From Pandoraea oxalativorans (lineage in GTDB: Bacteria; Pseudomonadota; Gammaproteobacteria; Burkholderiales; Burkholderiaceae): a DNA stretch of 64,000 nucleotides. The DNA lies in the NCBI RefSeq assembly GCF_000972785.3, contig NZ_CP011253.3, positions 1,364,001 through 1,428,000 on the forward strand, read 5' to 3'. The position numbers and the translations under genes were made by a program. The first letter of the stretch is position 1. Each line of letters opens with the position of its first letter. Below the pieces are notes generated by a model. That model did no database searches. It had not been told where the DNA came from and saw nothing but the letters and a program-made list of their open reading frames with translations. Shown here piece by piece: positions 1-8,505 of the stretch.

Positions 1-497
1 ATCGCGACGCGCGCATTCTTCCGATCTACGAAGGCACGACCGCCATTCAGGCGAACGACCTGATCGGTCGCAAGACGCTACGCGACGGTGGTGCGGTGGC
101 GCGCACGCTGTGCGCGATGGTCGAAGCGACGGAGAACGAGTTGCGCGCTGCGGGTGGCGTGGCGGCATCGGTGGCGGAGCGTCTTGCCAAGGGACGCGAA
201 GCGCTGTCGATCGTGGTCGACTATGTCGTGGCGAACACGCAGGACAACGCCAACGCCGTGTTCGCTGGCAGCGTGCCGTATCTGAAGCTTGCAGGTATCG
301 TGCTGGGTGGCTGGCAGATGGGGCGTGCGTTGCTGGCCGCGCAAAAGCTGCGCGATCAGGATCCGTCGTTCTTCGATGCCAAGATCGGCACCGCACGCTT
401 CTTTGCAGATCACATCCTGACGCAGGCGCCGGGTCTGGCACAGTCGATTACCGAGGGGGCCGACTCGGCCCTGTCGCTGAACGAGGCACAGTTCTGA
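1..497 (+). CDS. Acyl-CoA dehydrogenase, C-terminal part (5' end outside window)
   Basis: This is the end of an FAD-dependent acyl-CoA dehydrogenase, which oxidises acyl-CoA at C2-C3 and passes electrons to ETF. The visible frame begins near base 3 and reads RDARILPIYEGTTAIQANDL, the C-terminal segment typical of the long acyl-CoA dehydrogenases (DmdC-like, about 600 residues). The frame stays open to the TGA at 495-497. About 165 residues are visible and the flavin and substrate pockets lie upstream, so substrate chain length cannot be judged. An intrinsic terminator follows 22 nt after the stop. The family assignment is fairly sure; the exact substrate is not. Confidence 0.85.
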   Translation, partial: RDARILPIYEGTTAIQANDLIGRKTLRDGGAVARTLCAMVEATENELRAAGGVAASVAERLAKGREALSIVVDYVVANTQDNANAVFAGSVPYLKLAGIVLGGWQMGRALLAAQKLRDQDPSFFDAKIGTARFFADHILTQAPGLAQSITEGADSALSLNEAQF

Positions 498-519
498 CGC
501 GCGGCATTGAGCAAAGAAC

Positions 520-547
520 AAAGGCGACCCGCGGGTCGCCTTTGTTT
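520..547 (+). terminator. Intrinsic terminator after acyl-CoA dehydrogenase
   Basis: An 11-bp inverted repeat (AAAGGCGACCC at 520-530 and GGGTCGCCTTT at 533-543) is followed by TTTGTTTT. It lies just after the stop codon at 497 and separates this gene from the convergent 6S RNA gene. Confidence 0.85.
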
Positions 548-570
548 TGCGCACAAACCTCGTCGGACGA

Positions 571-604
571 AAAAAAACGGCACTGCGTGATTCACGCAGT
601 GCCG
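571..604 (-). terminator. Intrinsic terminator of the 6S RNA transcript
   Basis: On the reverse strand a hairpin (GGCACTGCGTG, a 2-nt centre, CACGCAGTGCC) runs over 579-604 and is followed by eight T (571-578). It lies directly downstream of the predicted 3' end of 6S RNA. Confidence 0.85.
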
Positions 605-609
605 TGCAT

Positions 610-792
610 TGGGTCCCCGCCTCAGCCGCTAAGCCGGCATCCTGAACCGAAGGTTCAAGGTGGTCGCGGTTAGTAGCGCTTTGGGTTCATCAGACAGAGT
701 GACGCTCACGCCAGCACTACAAACTTCCGCAACCTGCAACAGATCATTGGTTCAAGGAATCTATGACTTTCGCGAACCAGGCAGGGAAAACT
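610..792 (-). ncRNA. ssrS: 6S RNA
   Basis: 6S RNA binds sigma70 RNA polymerase and dampens transcription in stationary phase. No protein frame explains this stretch. Read on the reverse strand it ends with the conserved 6S 3' segment, CCTTGAACC followed by a GGTTCA repeat, then GCCGGCTTAGCGGCTGAGGCGGGGACCC. A closing stem forms between TCCCTGCCT (779-787) and AGGCGGGGA (614-622). The span of about 183 nt is the usual size. Position directly downstream of zapA on the same strand is the known arrangement in beta- and gamma-proteobacteria. An intrinsic terminator follows. The ends are estimated from the closing stem. The folate gene ygfA, often next to ssrS, is not here. Confidence 0.85.
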
Positions 793-824
793 AACCTTTC
801 GGACCGGACATCTGCGGGTGTCTT

Positions 825-1136
825 TCAGTTCTGATACTGATCGATCACTGCGCTCAGTCGTTCGTCCATGAGCTGCATTCTACGCTGAATTTCTTCGGCG
901 GGGAATGCTTGTCCGGCCGCAATACTTTTTTCCAGCGCAAGCAATTCGGATGCCAGGCTCAACGCTGCCATGACGGCAATGCGGTCGGTGCCGCGCACGC
1001 TGCTTTGCGCGCGAACCTTGCTCATTTCGGCATCCACGCGCGACACCGAAGCCAGCAGGTCGGCTTCATGTTCCGGCGGGCAGGCGAGTCGGTAAGACTG
1101 TTCCAGGATATGAACTTCGAGCTGCTTGATCGTCAT
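825..1136 (-). CDS. zapA: Cell division protein ZapA
   Basis: ZapA binds FtsZ and promotes bundling of protofilaments in the Z ring. The 103-residue product begins MTIKQLEVHILEQSYRLACP, the ZapA N-terminal domain that remodels a beta-hairpin for FtsZ binding. A long C-terminal helix follows (about residues 60-100) that forms the coiled-coil tetramer. The length is normal for the family. Its ATG overlaps the stop of the upstream ZapB-like gene by 4 nt, so the two are translationally coupled. ssrS lies downstream. Confidence 0.92.
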   Translation of the reverse strand: MTIKQLEVHILEQSYRLACPPEHEADLLASVSRVDAEMSKVRAQSSVRGTDRIAVMAALSLASELLALEKSIAAGQAFPAEEIQRRMQLMDERLSAVIDQYQN

Positions 1137-1444
1137 GCGTTTTCTCCACCGGGGGCACCGAGCAGATCCATCTGACCCTCAGCGGGGTTCTGCGTGGGAA
1201 GCTTTTCAAGGATGGCGTTCAGGCGAACCTGTGCCTCGTCGATCTTGGCAGCAAGCTGATCGCGTTGCAGACGCAAGGCGTCGCGCTCCGTGCGCAATTG
1301 CTCAATGGCAGCGCGGGTTTCGTCGCATTCGGCACGCGCGCGGTCGAGTTCCGCGAGCAGCGCTTGATTGTGTTGGTGAAAACGCTGGCTGATAACAACC
1401 AGCTGTTCCATTTTGTCGGTGAGATTGTCGAGATCGGTGAGCAT
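1133..1444 (-). CDS. ZapB-like coiled-coil cell division protein
   Basis: A 103-residue acidic protein that is almost entirely a predicted coiled coil, rich in Ala, Leu, Glu, Arg and Gln (for example EQLRTERDALRLQRDQLAAK near residues 48-67). It matches the short ZapB/DUF904-type proteins that sit upstream of zapA in Burkholderiales. ZapB interacts with ZapA at the division site in enterobacteria; the role here is inferred from coiled-coil form and the 4-nt overlap with zapA. The ATG at 1442-1444 is the first start of the frame. The N-terminus (LTDLDNLTDKMEQLV) starts the coil directly, with no signal peptide. Confidence 0.75.
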   Translation of the reverse strand: MLTDLDNLTDKMEQLVVISQRFHQHNQALLAELDRARAECDETRAAIEQLRTERDALRLQRDQLAAKIDEAQVRLNAILEKLPTQNPAEGQMDLLGAPGGENA

Positions 1445-1544
1445 CGGGCTGCGTCCTCTTGATTGCCCTACATTCTAACGGAATCGGCGGCCAATGCCCG
1501 ACGAACGAGCATTGACGCTCGTTCCAATGGCCCCTACACTTGCG

Positions 1545-1780
1545 GCACTTCGGTGCTCGCGCACGCCCCCCGGCATGCGCAGTTAAACGGGAAACAGGGA
1601 GCCGCGTCCCCACACGGGCTGGCCAACCTGTGCTGCCCCCGCAACGGTAAGTCATTCTTTCGGCCCGAAAGGTTTCCGAAAACGCGCTTCGCCTCCATTG
1701 CCACTGCGTGCTATCCGCATGCGGGAAGGCCGGTCAGGCGCCATGATGACCAGCCCGGATACCGGCCTAAGTGAGTGGGG
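1545..1780 (+). promoter_or_regulatory. Cobalamin (AdoCbl-class) riboswitch
   Basis: The 5' leader of btuB carries the expected conserved blocks in order: TTAAACGGGAAACAGGGAG (1583-1601), TGCTGCCCCCGCAACGGTAAG (about 1631-1651), GCCACTGCG (1700-1708), GGGAAGGCCGGTC (1723-1735) and a B12-box-like segment ending CCCGGATACCGGCC (1753-1766). Binding of adenosylcobalamin normally shuts off the downstream uptake gene. Two candidate expression-platform stems follow before the chosen start: GCCGCC/GGCGGC at 1791-1817, then a few T, and a perfect 7-bp CCGGCGC/GCGCCGG hairpin at 1864-1884. Which of these acts, and whether it works on transcription or translation, cannot be decided by eye. Confidence 0.93.
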
Positions 1781-1941
1781 AATTATCCGTGCCGCCCGGC
1801 CCTGTGCCGCAGGCGGCCTGACGTCGTTTTCATGTGTCGATGCTCCGCATCCGTGACGTGTCACCGGCGCTCCCCTTGCGCCGGCGGCCCGCGGGGGAAC
1901 GGGTCAAGGCTATAAGAAAACTACGGAAGTCACACCTGACC

Positions 1942-3894
1942 ATGCGCACCCACGTTCGCGCGATGGCGCCGCACGCGCCTGCCTTTGCACGTCTCGCTTC
2001 GGCACCTGCCGCTCGCATTCCCTTCATTTCCGACATTTCCACCCGCACGCCCGCGCCGCACCGTCTCGCGATGGCCGCCGCCTTGCTGGCCGCAAGCTTC
2101 TGCGCGCAGGCGCAGTCGAGCGACGCGTCGCTCAACACGACCGTCGTGACGGCCTCGCGTACCGAGCAGAAGCTGGCGGACACGCTCGCGTCCACCTCGG
2201 TCATCACGCGCGAGCAGATAGAGCAAAGCCAGGCGCAGGATCTGCCGTCGCTGCTGCGCGGTCAGGCCGGTGTGGAAATTGCGCAGACCGGCGGCTTCGG
2301 CACGACGGCCAGCATCTTCATGCGCGGCGCGAACTCGAACTCGTCACTGGTGCTGATCGACGGCGTGCCCGTCAACTCGGCGACGACCGGTGTGACCAAC
2401 ATCGCTCAGATTCCGGTGTCGCAGATCGACCACATCGAAATCGTGCGCGGCAACGTGTCCGCCCTGTACGGCTCGCAAGCCGTGGGCGGTGTGATCCAGA
2501 TCTTCACGCGCCGCGGTGACGGTGGCCCGCCCAAGGCTTACGCCGAAGTCGGCTACGGCACGAACAACACCACGCAGGCCAACGCAGGTATCGCCGGGTC
2601 GTTCGAAGACGGCAAGACGCGCTTCTCGCTGGATGTGTCGCGTTTTCACACCAACGGCATTTCGGCGCAGGACCCGCGTTTCGCGCCGAAGGTCAACCCG
2701 AACCGCAACGGCGACGACAACACCAGCGTGACGGCCTCGCTCTCGCGCAAGTTCGGCGACACCTGGGAAGTCGGTGCGCGTCTGTTCCAGAGCGACGGCA
2801 GCAGCAGCTACGACAACGCCTTCGGCAAGCCTTCCGATCTGAACGACACCGACGCACGCGTGCGCCAGATCTCGGCCTACGCCAAGGGCAATATCACGGA
2901 CAAGTGGAACACGCGCTTCACCGTCACGCAGGGCGACGACTACAGCTACAACTATCTGAACGGCAAGGGCAACGGCAACTTTCATACGTCGAATAACCAG
3001 ATCGACTGGGCTAACGAATACGCCTTCATGCCGGACCACAAGCTGATCGCCGGTTACACGCGTCAGGAACAGACGGTCGAAGGCAGCACGACGTATAACC
3101 ACAACAACCGCCATCTCGATTCGTTCTATGTCGGGTACGAAGGTGTCTTCGCGCAAAAGCATGAAGTGCAGGCCACGGTGCGCCGCGACATCTATTCGGA
3201 CTTCGGCGGTGCGAACAGCTACTGGGTCGGCTACGGTTACAAGCTGACCGAGCAGTGGAAGCTGATGGCCAACGCGTCGGACGGTTTCCGCGCACCGACC
3301 TTCAACGAACTGTTCTACCCGGGTTACGGTAATCCGAACCTCCAGCCGGAGCGTTCGATCTCGAAGGAACTCGCCGTCCAGTTCTACGACCCGGCCTTCG
3401 GCCTCGCGAAGCTCGCGCTGTTCCGTACGAGCTATACGAATCTGATCCAGTCGCTGTCCGTGTTCCCGTACACGGCCGCGAACGTGGCGAACGCGCGCGT
3501 CGAAGGGCTTGAGCTGACGTATCAGGGCAAGATTCAGTGGACGGGCACGGACGTTCGTGCGTCGTTCACGCGTCAGAACCCGACCGATCTCGATGCCAAC
3601 AAGGTCCTTGCCCGCCGCGCCAGGCAATACGCGTCGTTCGGCGTGACGCAGAAATTCCTCGGCAAATACTCGGTCGGGGGCGATGTCTTTTACAGTGGCG
3701 AGCGTTACGATACGGGCGGCCAGCATCTCGGCGCCTACACGCTCGTGAACTTGCAGGCACGCTACGATATCGACAAATCCTGGTACGTCTCGGCGCATCT
3801 GGACAACGTCTTCAACAAGAACTACCAGACGGTCTATGGCTACAACACCCTCGGACGCGCAATTTACGTCTCGCTTGGCTGGAAGCAGTTCTGA
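1942..3894 (+). CDS. btuB: TonB-dependent vitamin B12 receptor BtuB
   Basis: Outer-membrane receptor that takes up cobalamin using TonB-ExbBD energy. With the ATG at 1942 it has 650 residues. A signal peptide ends near ASFCAQAQ, a TonB-box-like TTVVTASR lies near residues 66-73, the plug follows, and the 22-strand barrel ends in the aromatic C-terminus GWKQF. The riboswitch directly upstream supports a cobalamin substrate. The start is uncertain. The frame is open from a GTG at 1834. ATG 1942 follows a weak GGAAG at 1925. ATG 2071 would give 608 residues, close to E. coli BtuB, but would lack a basic signal-peptide start. The first gene of a seven-gene B12 run. Confidence 0.9.
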   Translation: MRTHVRAMAPHAPAFARLASAPAARIPFISDISTRTPAPHRLAMAAALLAASFCAQAQSSDASLNTTVVTASRTEQKLADTLASTSVITREQIEQSQAQDLPSLLRGQAGVEIAQTGGFGTTASIFMRGANSNSSLVLIDGVPVNSATTGVTNIAQIPVSQIDHIEIVRGNVSALYGSQAVGGVIQIFTRRGDGGPPKAYAEVGYGTNNTTQANAGIAGSFEDGKTRFSLDVSRFHTNGISAQDPRFAPKVNPNRNGDDNTSVTASLSRKFGDTWEVGARLFQSDGSSSYDNAFGKPSDLNDTDARVRQISAYAKGNITDKWNTRFTVTQGDDYSYNYLNGKGNGNFHTSNNQIDWANEYAFMPDHKLIAGYTRQEQTVEGSTTYNHNNRHLDSFYVGYEGVFAQKHEVQATVRRDIYSDFGGANSYWVGYGYKLTEQWKLMANASDGFRAPTFNELFYPGYGNPNLQPERSISKELAVQFYDPAFGLAKLALFRTSYTNLIQSLSVFPYTAANVANARVEGLELTYQGKIQWTGTDVRASFTRQNPTDLDANKVLARRARQYASFGVTQKFLGKYSVGGDVFYSGERYDTGGQHLGAYTLVNLQARYDIDKSWYVSAHLDNVFNKNYQTVYGYNTLGRAIYVSLGWKQF

Positions 3895-3921
3895 CGACGT
3901 CCCGGCGGGACGTGACGCCGC

Positions 3922-4917
3922 ATGACGCTGCGTCGCGCCCTCGCCATCTGGACGGGGCTGGCCGGCATCGCGCTGGCCGTGCTCGTTGCGTCGCTCATGC
4001 TCGGGAGCGTGCCCGTTTCGCTGCGTGAGATCGGCGCGCTTGCGCTCGGCCACGACGTCGGTCTGGCTGGCGACGTGGTCTGGCGGCTGCGTCTGCCGCG
4101 CGCGCTCGCCGCATTCGCCTGCGGCGGCTTGCTGGCGGTGGCTGGCACGCTTATGCAAACGTTGCTGCGCAACCCGCTCGCCGACCCTTACGTGCTCGGC
4201 ATCTCCGGTGGCGCAGGCGTCGCAGCGCTTGCGTCGCTGGCGCTCATGCTGCCTTTTTTCTGGGTGCAGACGAGCGCCTTTCTCGGCGCGCTCATCGCCA
4301 TCGCGATCGTGATGGGCCTCTCGCATCGCAGCTTCCTGCGTCCCGGGGATCAGGACAGCAGCACCAAACTGTTGCTCACCGGCGTGATGATGGCTGCCGG
4401 TTTCGGCGCACTTTCCACCCTGATTCTCACGCTCGCGCCCGACGCGAGTCTGCGCGGCATGCTGTTCTGGCTGACGGGCGATCTGAATGGTGTCGATCGC
4501 GCGTCGCTGCCGCTGATCGCACTGGCCGTGACCTTGCTCATCGTGTGTCCGGTCGCCCATCGGCTGAACGTGTTGCTGCGCGGCGAGGCCGTCGCACAGG
4601 CCGTCGGTGTCGCCGTGGGCCCGTTGCGTGCGCGCATCTATCTGGCGGCGTCGCTCGCGACGGCCGTCGCGGTGACGACCGCAGGGAGCATCGGCTTCGT
4701 CGGGCTCGTGGTGCCGCACATCCTGCGTCTGCGCTTCGGCAACGACCAGCGCATGTTGATTCCGGCGGCGGCCTTCGGCGGCGGCGCGTTATTGATGCTC
4801 GCCGATCTGGTTGCGCGCACCGTGATCGCGCCGACGCAACTGCCGGTCGGTGTCATCACGGCCCTGATCGGCGTGCCCGTGTTCCTGTGGCTGCTCTCGC
4901 GACGGGTGATTCGATGA
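3922..4917 (+). CDS. btuC: Vitamin B12 ABC transporter permease BtuC
   Basis: Inner-membrane permease of the FecCD/BtuC family, 331 residues, expected to form ten transmembrane helices. The N-terminal helix starts at residue 8 or so (IWTGLAGIALAVLVASLM). Family motifs include RLPRALAAFACGGLLAVAG, GISGGAGVAALASLAL and, near residue 262, GLVVPHILRLRFG, which contacts the ATPase. It starts 27 nt after btuB. Its stop overlaps the btuD start (ATGA), which indicates co-translation. With BtuD and BtuF it would import cobalamin from the periplasm. Haem or siderophore import is the family alternative, but the B12 context argues against it. Confidence 0.9.
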   Translation: MTLRRALAIWTGLAGIALAVLVASLMLGSVPVSLREIGALALGHDVGLAGDVVWRLRLPRALAAFACGGLLAVAGTLMQTLLRNPLADPYVLGISGGAGVAALASLALMLPFFWVQTSAFLGALIAIAIVMGLSHRSFLRPGDQDSSTKLLLTGVMMAAGFGALSTLILTLAPDASLRGMLFWLTGDLNGVDRASLPLIALAVTLLIVCPVAHRLNVLLRGEAVAQAVGVAVGPLRARIYLAASLATAVAVTTAGSIGFVGLVVPHILRLRFGNDQRMLIPAAAFGGGALLMLADLVARTVIAPTQLPVGVITALIGVPVFLWLLSRRVIR

Positions 4918-5780
4918 GATCCATGTCCACAAAGAACCCGACCACCAAGCCGCCCACCGACGCAGCGATGCTGCAAACGCACGCGCTGACGCTGCGCGCG
5001 GGCGAGCGTGTGCTGGTCGACTGGCTGGACCTGTCGATTGCGCCCGGCGAGTGCTGGTGTCTGGCCGGACCGAACGGCGCGGGCAAGACGACGCTGCTCG
5101 GCACGCTCGCGGGCCTGCGACCCATCGACGACAAACCGCAGCGCGACGCCACCATCACCGCCAGCGGACGGGTGGACATCGCAGGCAAGCCGCTCGCGCA
5201 GTGGCGTCCCGGCCCGTTGGCGAAAGTGCGCGCGCTCATGCCCCAGCAGAGCCGCGACGCGTTCGGCGCGACTGCGCTGGAGGTCGTGTTGGCGGGGCGT
5301 CATCCGTATCTCGCGCAGGGCCGCTGGGGCGCATGGGAGTCCGACGAGGACGTCGCGCTGGCCATCGCCGCGCTCGCGCAGGTCGGGCTGGAAGATTTCG
5401 CGTCGCGTGACGTCACGACGCTCTCGGGCGGCGAGCGTCAGCGTGTCTCGCTGGCCGCGGCGATTGCGCAGGCCACGCCGTTACTGTTGCTCGACGAACC
5501 CGTATCGCATCTCGATCTGCATCATCAGATCGACGCGCTCGAACGCCTTGCCCTTCACGCACAGCGCGACGATTGCGCCGTCGTTTTTTCGTGTCACGAT
5601 CTCAACCTCGCGCGTCGCTTTGCCACGCATGCCTTGTTACTTGATGGCCGTGGCGGCTGGCGCGCCGGGCCGGTGCAGGAGGTACTCTCGGCCGAGTATT
5701 GCAGCGACGCGTTCGGGTATCCGTTGCGCCTGATTCGCGATGGCGACGACGAGGCGCTCGTGCCAGTGCGGCGCACATGA
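4914..5780 (+). CDS. btuD: Vitamin B12 ABC transporter ATP-binding protein BtuD
   Basis: ATPase of the B12 importer, 288 residues. Walker A GPNGAGKTT lies near residues 53-61, the Q-loop is in LMPQQSRD, the signature LSGGERQR is near 169 and Walker B LLLLDEPVSHLD near 189. The ATG at 4914 overlaps the btuC stop; a second ATG at 4923 is possible. The context (btuC upstream, cobO downstream) assigns it to cobalamin rather than iron chelates. The spacing to cobO is about 60 nt, so the transcript probably continues. Confidence 0.9.
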   Translation: MRSMSTKNPTTKPPTDAAMLQTHALTLRAGERVLVDWLDLSIAPGECWCLAGPNGAGKTTLLGTLAGLRPIDDKPQRDATITASGRVDIAGKPLAQWRPGPLAKVRALMPQQSRDAFGATALEVVLAGRHPYLAQGRWGAWESDEDVALAIAALAQVGLEDFASRDVTTLSGGERQRVSLAAAIAQATPLLLLDEPVSHLDLHHQIDALERLALHAQRDDCAVVFSCHDLNLARRFATHALLLDGRGGWRAGPVQEVLSAEYCSDAFGYPLRLIRDGDDEALVPVRRT

Positions 5781-5841
5781 CTGACTTAGCCGGTGTACGT
5801 CCCCTTATTCCCGTATTCGACTTGTTTGACAGGTGCTGTCC

Positions 5842-6507
5842 ATGACCCAGGAAACTCCGAAATCCGACGCGCTGCGCGCCGACAACGACGCCGATGCCCA
5901 TGCGGACGACGGTCGCAACGAACGCCATCGCGCGCGCATGGTGCGCAAAAAGGCGGTCGTCGACGAGAAGATCGAGAAAGCGCAGCGCGACTGCGGCGTG
6001 ATCGTCATTACGACCGGCAACGGCAAGGGCAAATCCAGCTCGGGCTTCGGCATGGTCGTGCGTGCGATGGGGCACGGCATGAAGACGGGCGTCGTGCAGT
6101 TCATCAAGGGGGCCATTCCCACGGGCGAGGAGAAATTTCTGCGTCGCTTCCCCGAAGAATGCGAGTTCTACGTGATGGGCGAAGGCTACACGTGGGAGAC
6201 GCAGGATCGCGCACGCGATATCGCCAAGGCCGAAGCGGCGTGGGAACAGGCACGCCGCATGTTGCAGGATGCATCCTTCGGTCTGGTGTTGTTCGACGAA
6301 CTGAACATTGCGCTCAAGCTCGGCTATCTCGACGTGGACACGGTGATCGCGGACTTGCAGGCGCGCCCGGAGATGCAGCACGTGGTCATCACCGGCCGTG
6401 GCGCGCCGCAGGCGCTCATCGATGCGGCCAACACCGTCACCGACATGACGCCCGTGAAGCACGCGTTTGCCGACGGCATCCGCGCGCAGCCCGGCGTCGA
6501 AATGTAA
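5842..6507 (+). CDS. cobO: Cob(I)yrinic acid a,c-diamide adenosyltransferase
   Basis: Transfers adenosyl from ATP to the cobalt of corrinoids (CobO/BtuR/CobA type). The 221-residue product has a charged N-terminal stretch, then the family P-loop TTGNGKGKSSS near residues 57-67, followed by VQFIKG, WETQD and LVLFDELNIAL, all typical. The ATG at 5842 is preferred over the in-frame upstream start at 5833 because homologues begin near MTQ. It lies between btuD and cobT in the same direction, so an imported corrinoid would be adenosylated before lower-ligand attachment. Confidence 0.92.
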   Translation: MTQETPKSDALRADNDADAHADDGRNERHRARMVRKKAVVDEKIEKAQRDCGVIVITTGNGKGKSSSGFGMVVRAMGHGMKTGVVQFIKGAIPTGEEKFLRRFPEECEFYVMGEGYTWETQDRARDIAKAEAAWEQARRMLQDASFGLVLFDELNIALKLGYLDVDTVIADLQARPEMQHVVITGRGAPQALIDAANTVTDMTPVKHAFADGIRAQPGVEM

Positions 6508-6545
6508 TTCCAGTCTCACTGCTCATCGTTTCAGGACGTTCCCGT

Positions 6546-7625
6546 ATGACCGCATTCAGCCCCTTGCTGGCAGAACTCTTCGACATCGCCGCGCCATCGA
6601 CGGCCATGGATGCCGCACTTCAGCATGCCATCGACATCAAGACGAAGCCGCCCGGCAGTCTCGGCGCGCTGGAGCGCGTGGCCCACCGGATCGGTCGCAT
6701 TCAGCAGAGCGCGACGCCGGAGCTCACGCGTCCCGCGATGCTGGTGTTCGCGGGCGATCATGGCGTGGTGGCCGCAGGCGTGAGTCCCTATCCGCAAGCC
6801 GTGACGGCGCAAATGGTGCTCAACTTCCTGCGCGGTGGTGCGGCCATCAACGTCTTCTGTCGCGCAGGCGGCATCGAGATGGAAGTGATCAATGCGGGCG
6901 TGGCGGCGGACTTTCCGGCCCATGCGTCGCTCGTGGACATTCCCGTCGCGCGCGGCACGCAAAACTTCGTCGATGTGCCCGCCATGACGCGCGAGCAACT
7001 GGAGACGGCGCTTGCCGCCGGGGCTGCGCGTGTGGTGGCGCATGCGTCGCGCGGCACGCGCATGGTCGGCTTCGGCGAGATGGGCATCGGCAACACGTCG
7101 GCCGCCGCGTGTCTGATGCAACGTCTGACGGGACGACCGCTCGCGGACTGCGTCGGCCGTGGCACGGGGGTCGACGACGCGGGGCTCGCCCGCAAGACGG
7201 CCGTGCTTGAGCGTGCGCTGGCTGCGCATCCGGCGACCGGTGCTCCGCCTGACACGCCCGACCCGCTTGAAACGCTTGCGACCTTCGGCGGCTTTGAGAT
7301 CGCGATGATGACCGGCGCGTATCTCGCTGCCGCGAAGCTCGGCCTTGTGATCGTGGTCGACGGTTTCATCAGCACGTCGGCACTGCTGGTCGCCGCGCGC
7401 GTCGCGCCTGCGGTGCTCGATTACTGCGTGTACGCGCACGCCTCGGATGAAACGGGGCATCGCGCCATGCTCGAGGCGCTGGGGGCAGAACCGCTGCTGC
7501 ACCTGGGGCTGCGTCTCGGCGAAGGCACGGGCGCGGCGCTCGCGATGCCGTTGATTCAGGCGGCTGCGGCGTTCCTGCGCGAGATGGCGACGTTCGAAGG
7601 CGCGGGCGTGAGCGATCGCGAATGA
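6546..7625 (+). CDS. cobT: Nicotinate-nucleotide:dimethylbenzimidazole phosphoribosyltransferase
   Basis: Makes alpha-ribazole phosphate from 5,6-dimethylbenzimidazole and nicotinate mononucleotide, activating the lower ligand of B12. The 359-residue product carries KTKPPGSLGALERVA near residues 35-49, GDHGVVAAGVSPYP near 72-85, and GLRLGEGTGAALAMP near 320, with the catalytic glutamate within GEG. The length is as in other CobT. The ATG at 6546 starts the conserved region; the frame is open further upstream only because it lies antiparallel to codon structure in cobO. It precedes cobS by 28 nt. Confidence 0.95.
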   Translation: MTAFSPLLAELFDIAAPSTAMDAALQHAIDIKTKPPGSLGALERVAHRIGRIQQSATPELTRPAMLVFAGDHGVVAAGVSPYPQAVTAQMVLNFLRGGAAINVFCRAGGIEMEVINAGVAADFPAHASLVDIPVARGTQNFVDVPAMTREQLETALAAGAARVVAHASRGTRMVGFGEMGIGNTSAAACLMQRLTGRPLADCVGRGTGVDDAGLARKTAVLERALAAHPATGAPPDTPDPLETLATFGGFEIAMMTGAYLAAAKLGLVIVVDGFISTSALLVAARVAPAVLDYCVYAHASDETGHRAMLEALGAEPLLHLGLRLGEGTGAALAMPLIQAAAAFLREMATFEGAGVSDRE

Positions 7626-7653
7626 CCTCGACTGAGTACGAGACGACTCAAGA

Positions 7654-8505
7654 ATGACGACCTCCGCCCCAGATCCGTCCGACGACACTGCACCGCAGCC
7701 GCGCGTGCCGGTGGTGCGGGATCGCGCACGGGCCTCGTTCTGCGGATGCCGGGGACAGTTGCGCTTGTTCCTTACCGCGCTCGGATTCTTCACACGTGTG
7801 CCGATTCCGCAGTGGGTCGGTTACTCGCCCGAGCAACTGAACGCTGCGACGCGCTATTTCCCGCTCGTCGGCGTGTTCGTCGGTGCGCTGGTGGCGTTGC
7901 TGACGGTGGCGACGGGACACGTCTGGTCGCCGCATCTCGCCATCGCGCTGGGGCTCGGCGTGAGCGTGCTGCTCACGGGGGCATTTCACGAAGACGGTCT
8001 GGCCGATTCCGTCGACGCTTTCGGCGGGGCGTTCGAGCGCGAGCGCGTGCTGGAGATCATGCACGATTCGCGCATCGGGACTTACGGCGCTGTGGCGCTG
8101 TGGCTGGCGCTGGCAATCAAGTGGCAGGCGCTCGTCGACATTCAGGCGTCGGTGGGGTGGAGCGGCTTTGCCGTGGTGCTGATCGGCGCGCATGCGGCGA
8201 GTCGCAGCATGGCAATCAGTCTGCTGCGCGCCCTCGACTACGTACGCCCCGAAGGCAAGGCGAAGCCGGTGGCGCAACGGCTGAGTCTCGCCGGACTGAT
8301 GTTCGGCGTACTATGCAGCGCGCCGTGGTGGGGGTGGCCGGATTGGCGTGCCGGTGTGACAGGCGTGGTGGTCCTGATCGCGTTGCGTGCGGCGTTCATC
8401 CGCTATCTGCGCCGACGCCTCGGCGGCTACACCGGCGATACGCTCGGCTTCGCGCAGCAACTCGGCGAGCTGGCGCTTTATCTCACGGTGTGCGCATGGA
8501 TCTGA
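7654..8505 (+). CDS. cobS: Adenosylcobinamide-GDP ribazoletransferase (cobalamin synthase)
   Basis: Integral inner-membrane enzyme that joins adenosylcobinamide-GDP to alpha-ribazole (phosphate). It has 283 residues. A roughly 30-residue hydrophilic, Pro/Asp-rich N-terminus precedes the usual start region (FLTALGFFTRVPIP), so a later start is possible. The hallmark GAFHEDGLADSVDAFGG lies near residues 109-125, followed by DSRIGTYGA. Several hydrophobic segments are spread along the rest. It overlaps the next gene by 10 nt. Confidence 0.93.
   Translation: MTTSAPDPSDDTAPQPRVPVVRDRARASFCGCRGQLRLFLTALGFFTRVPIPQWVGYSPEQLNAATRYFPLVGVFVGALVALLTVATGHVWSPHLAIALGLGVSVLLTGAFHEDGLADSVDAFGGAFERERVLEIMHDSRIGTYGAVALWLALAIKWQALVDIQASVGWSGFAVVLIGAHAASRSMAISLLRALDYVRPEGKAKPVAQRLSLAGLMFGVLCSAPWWGWPDWRAGVTGVVVLIALRAAFIRYLRRRLGGYTGDTLGFAQQLGELALYLTVCAWI

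Noticed and set aside
2344..4719. Open frame of 791 codons opposite btuB and btuC
   Set aside because: Antisense to two clear genes, low-complexity His/Arg/Glu product.
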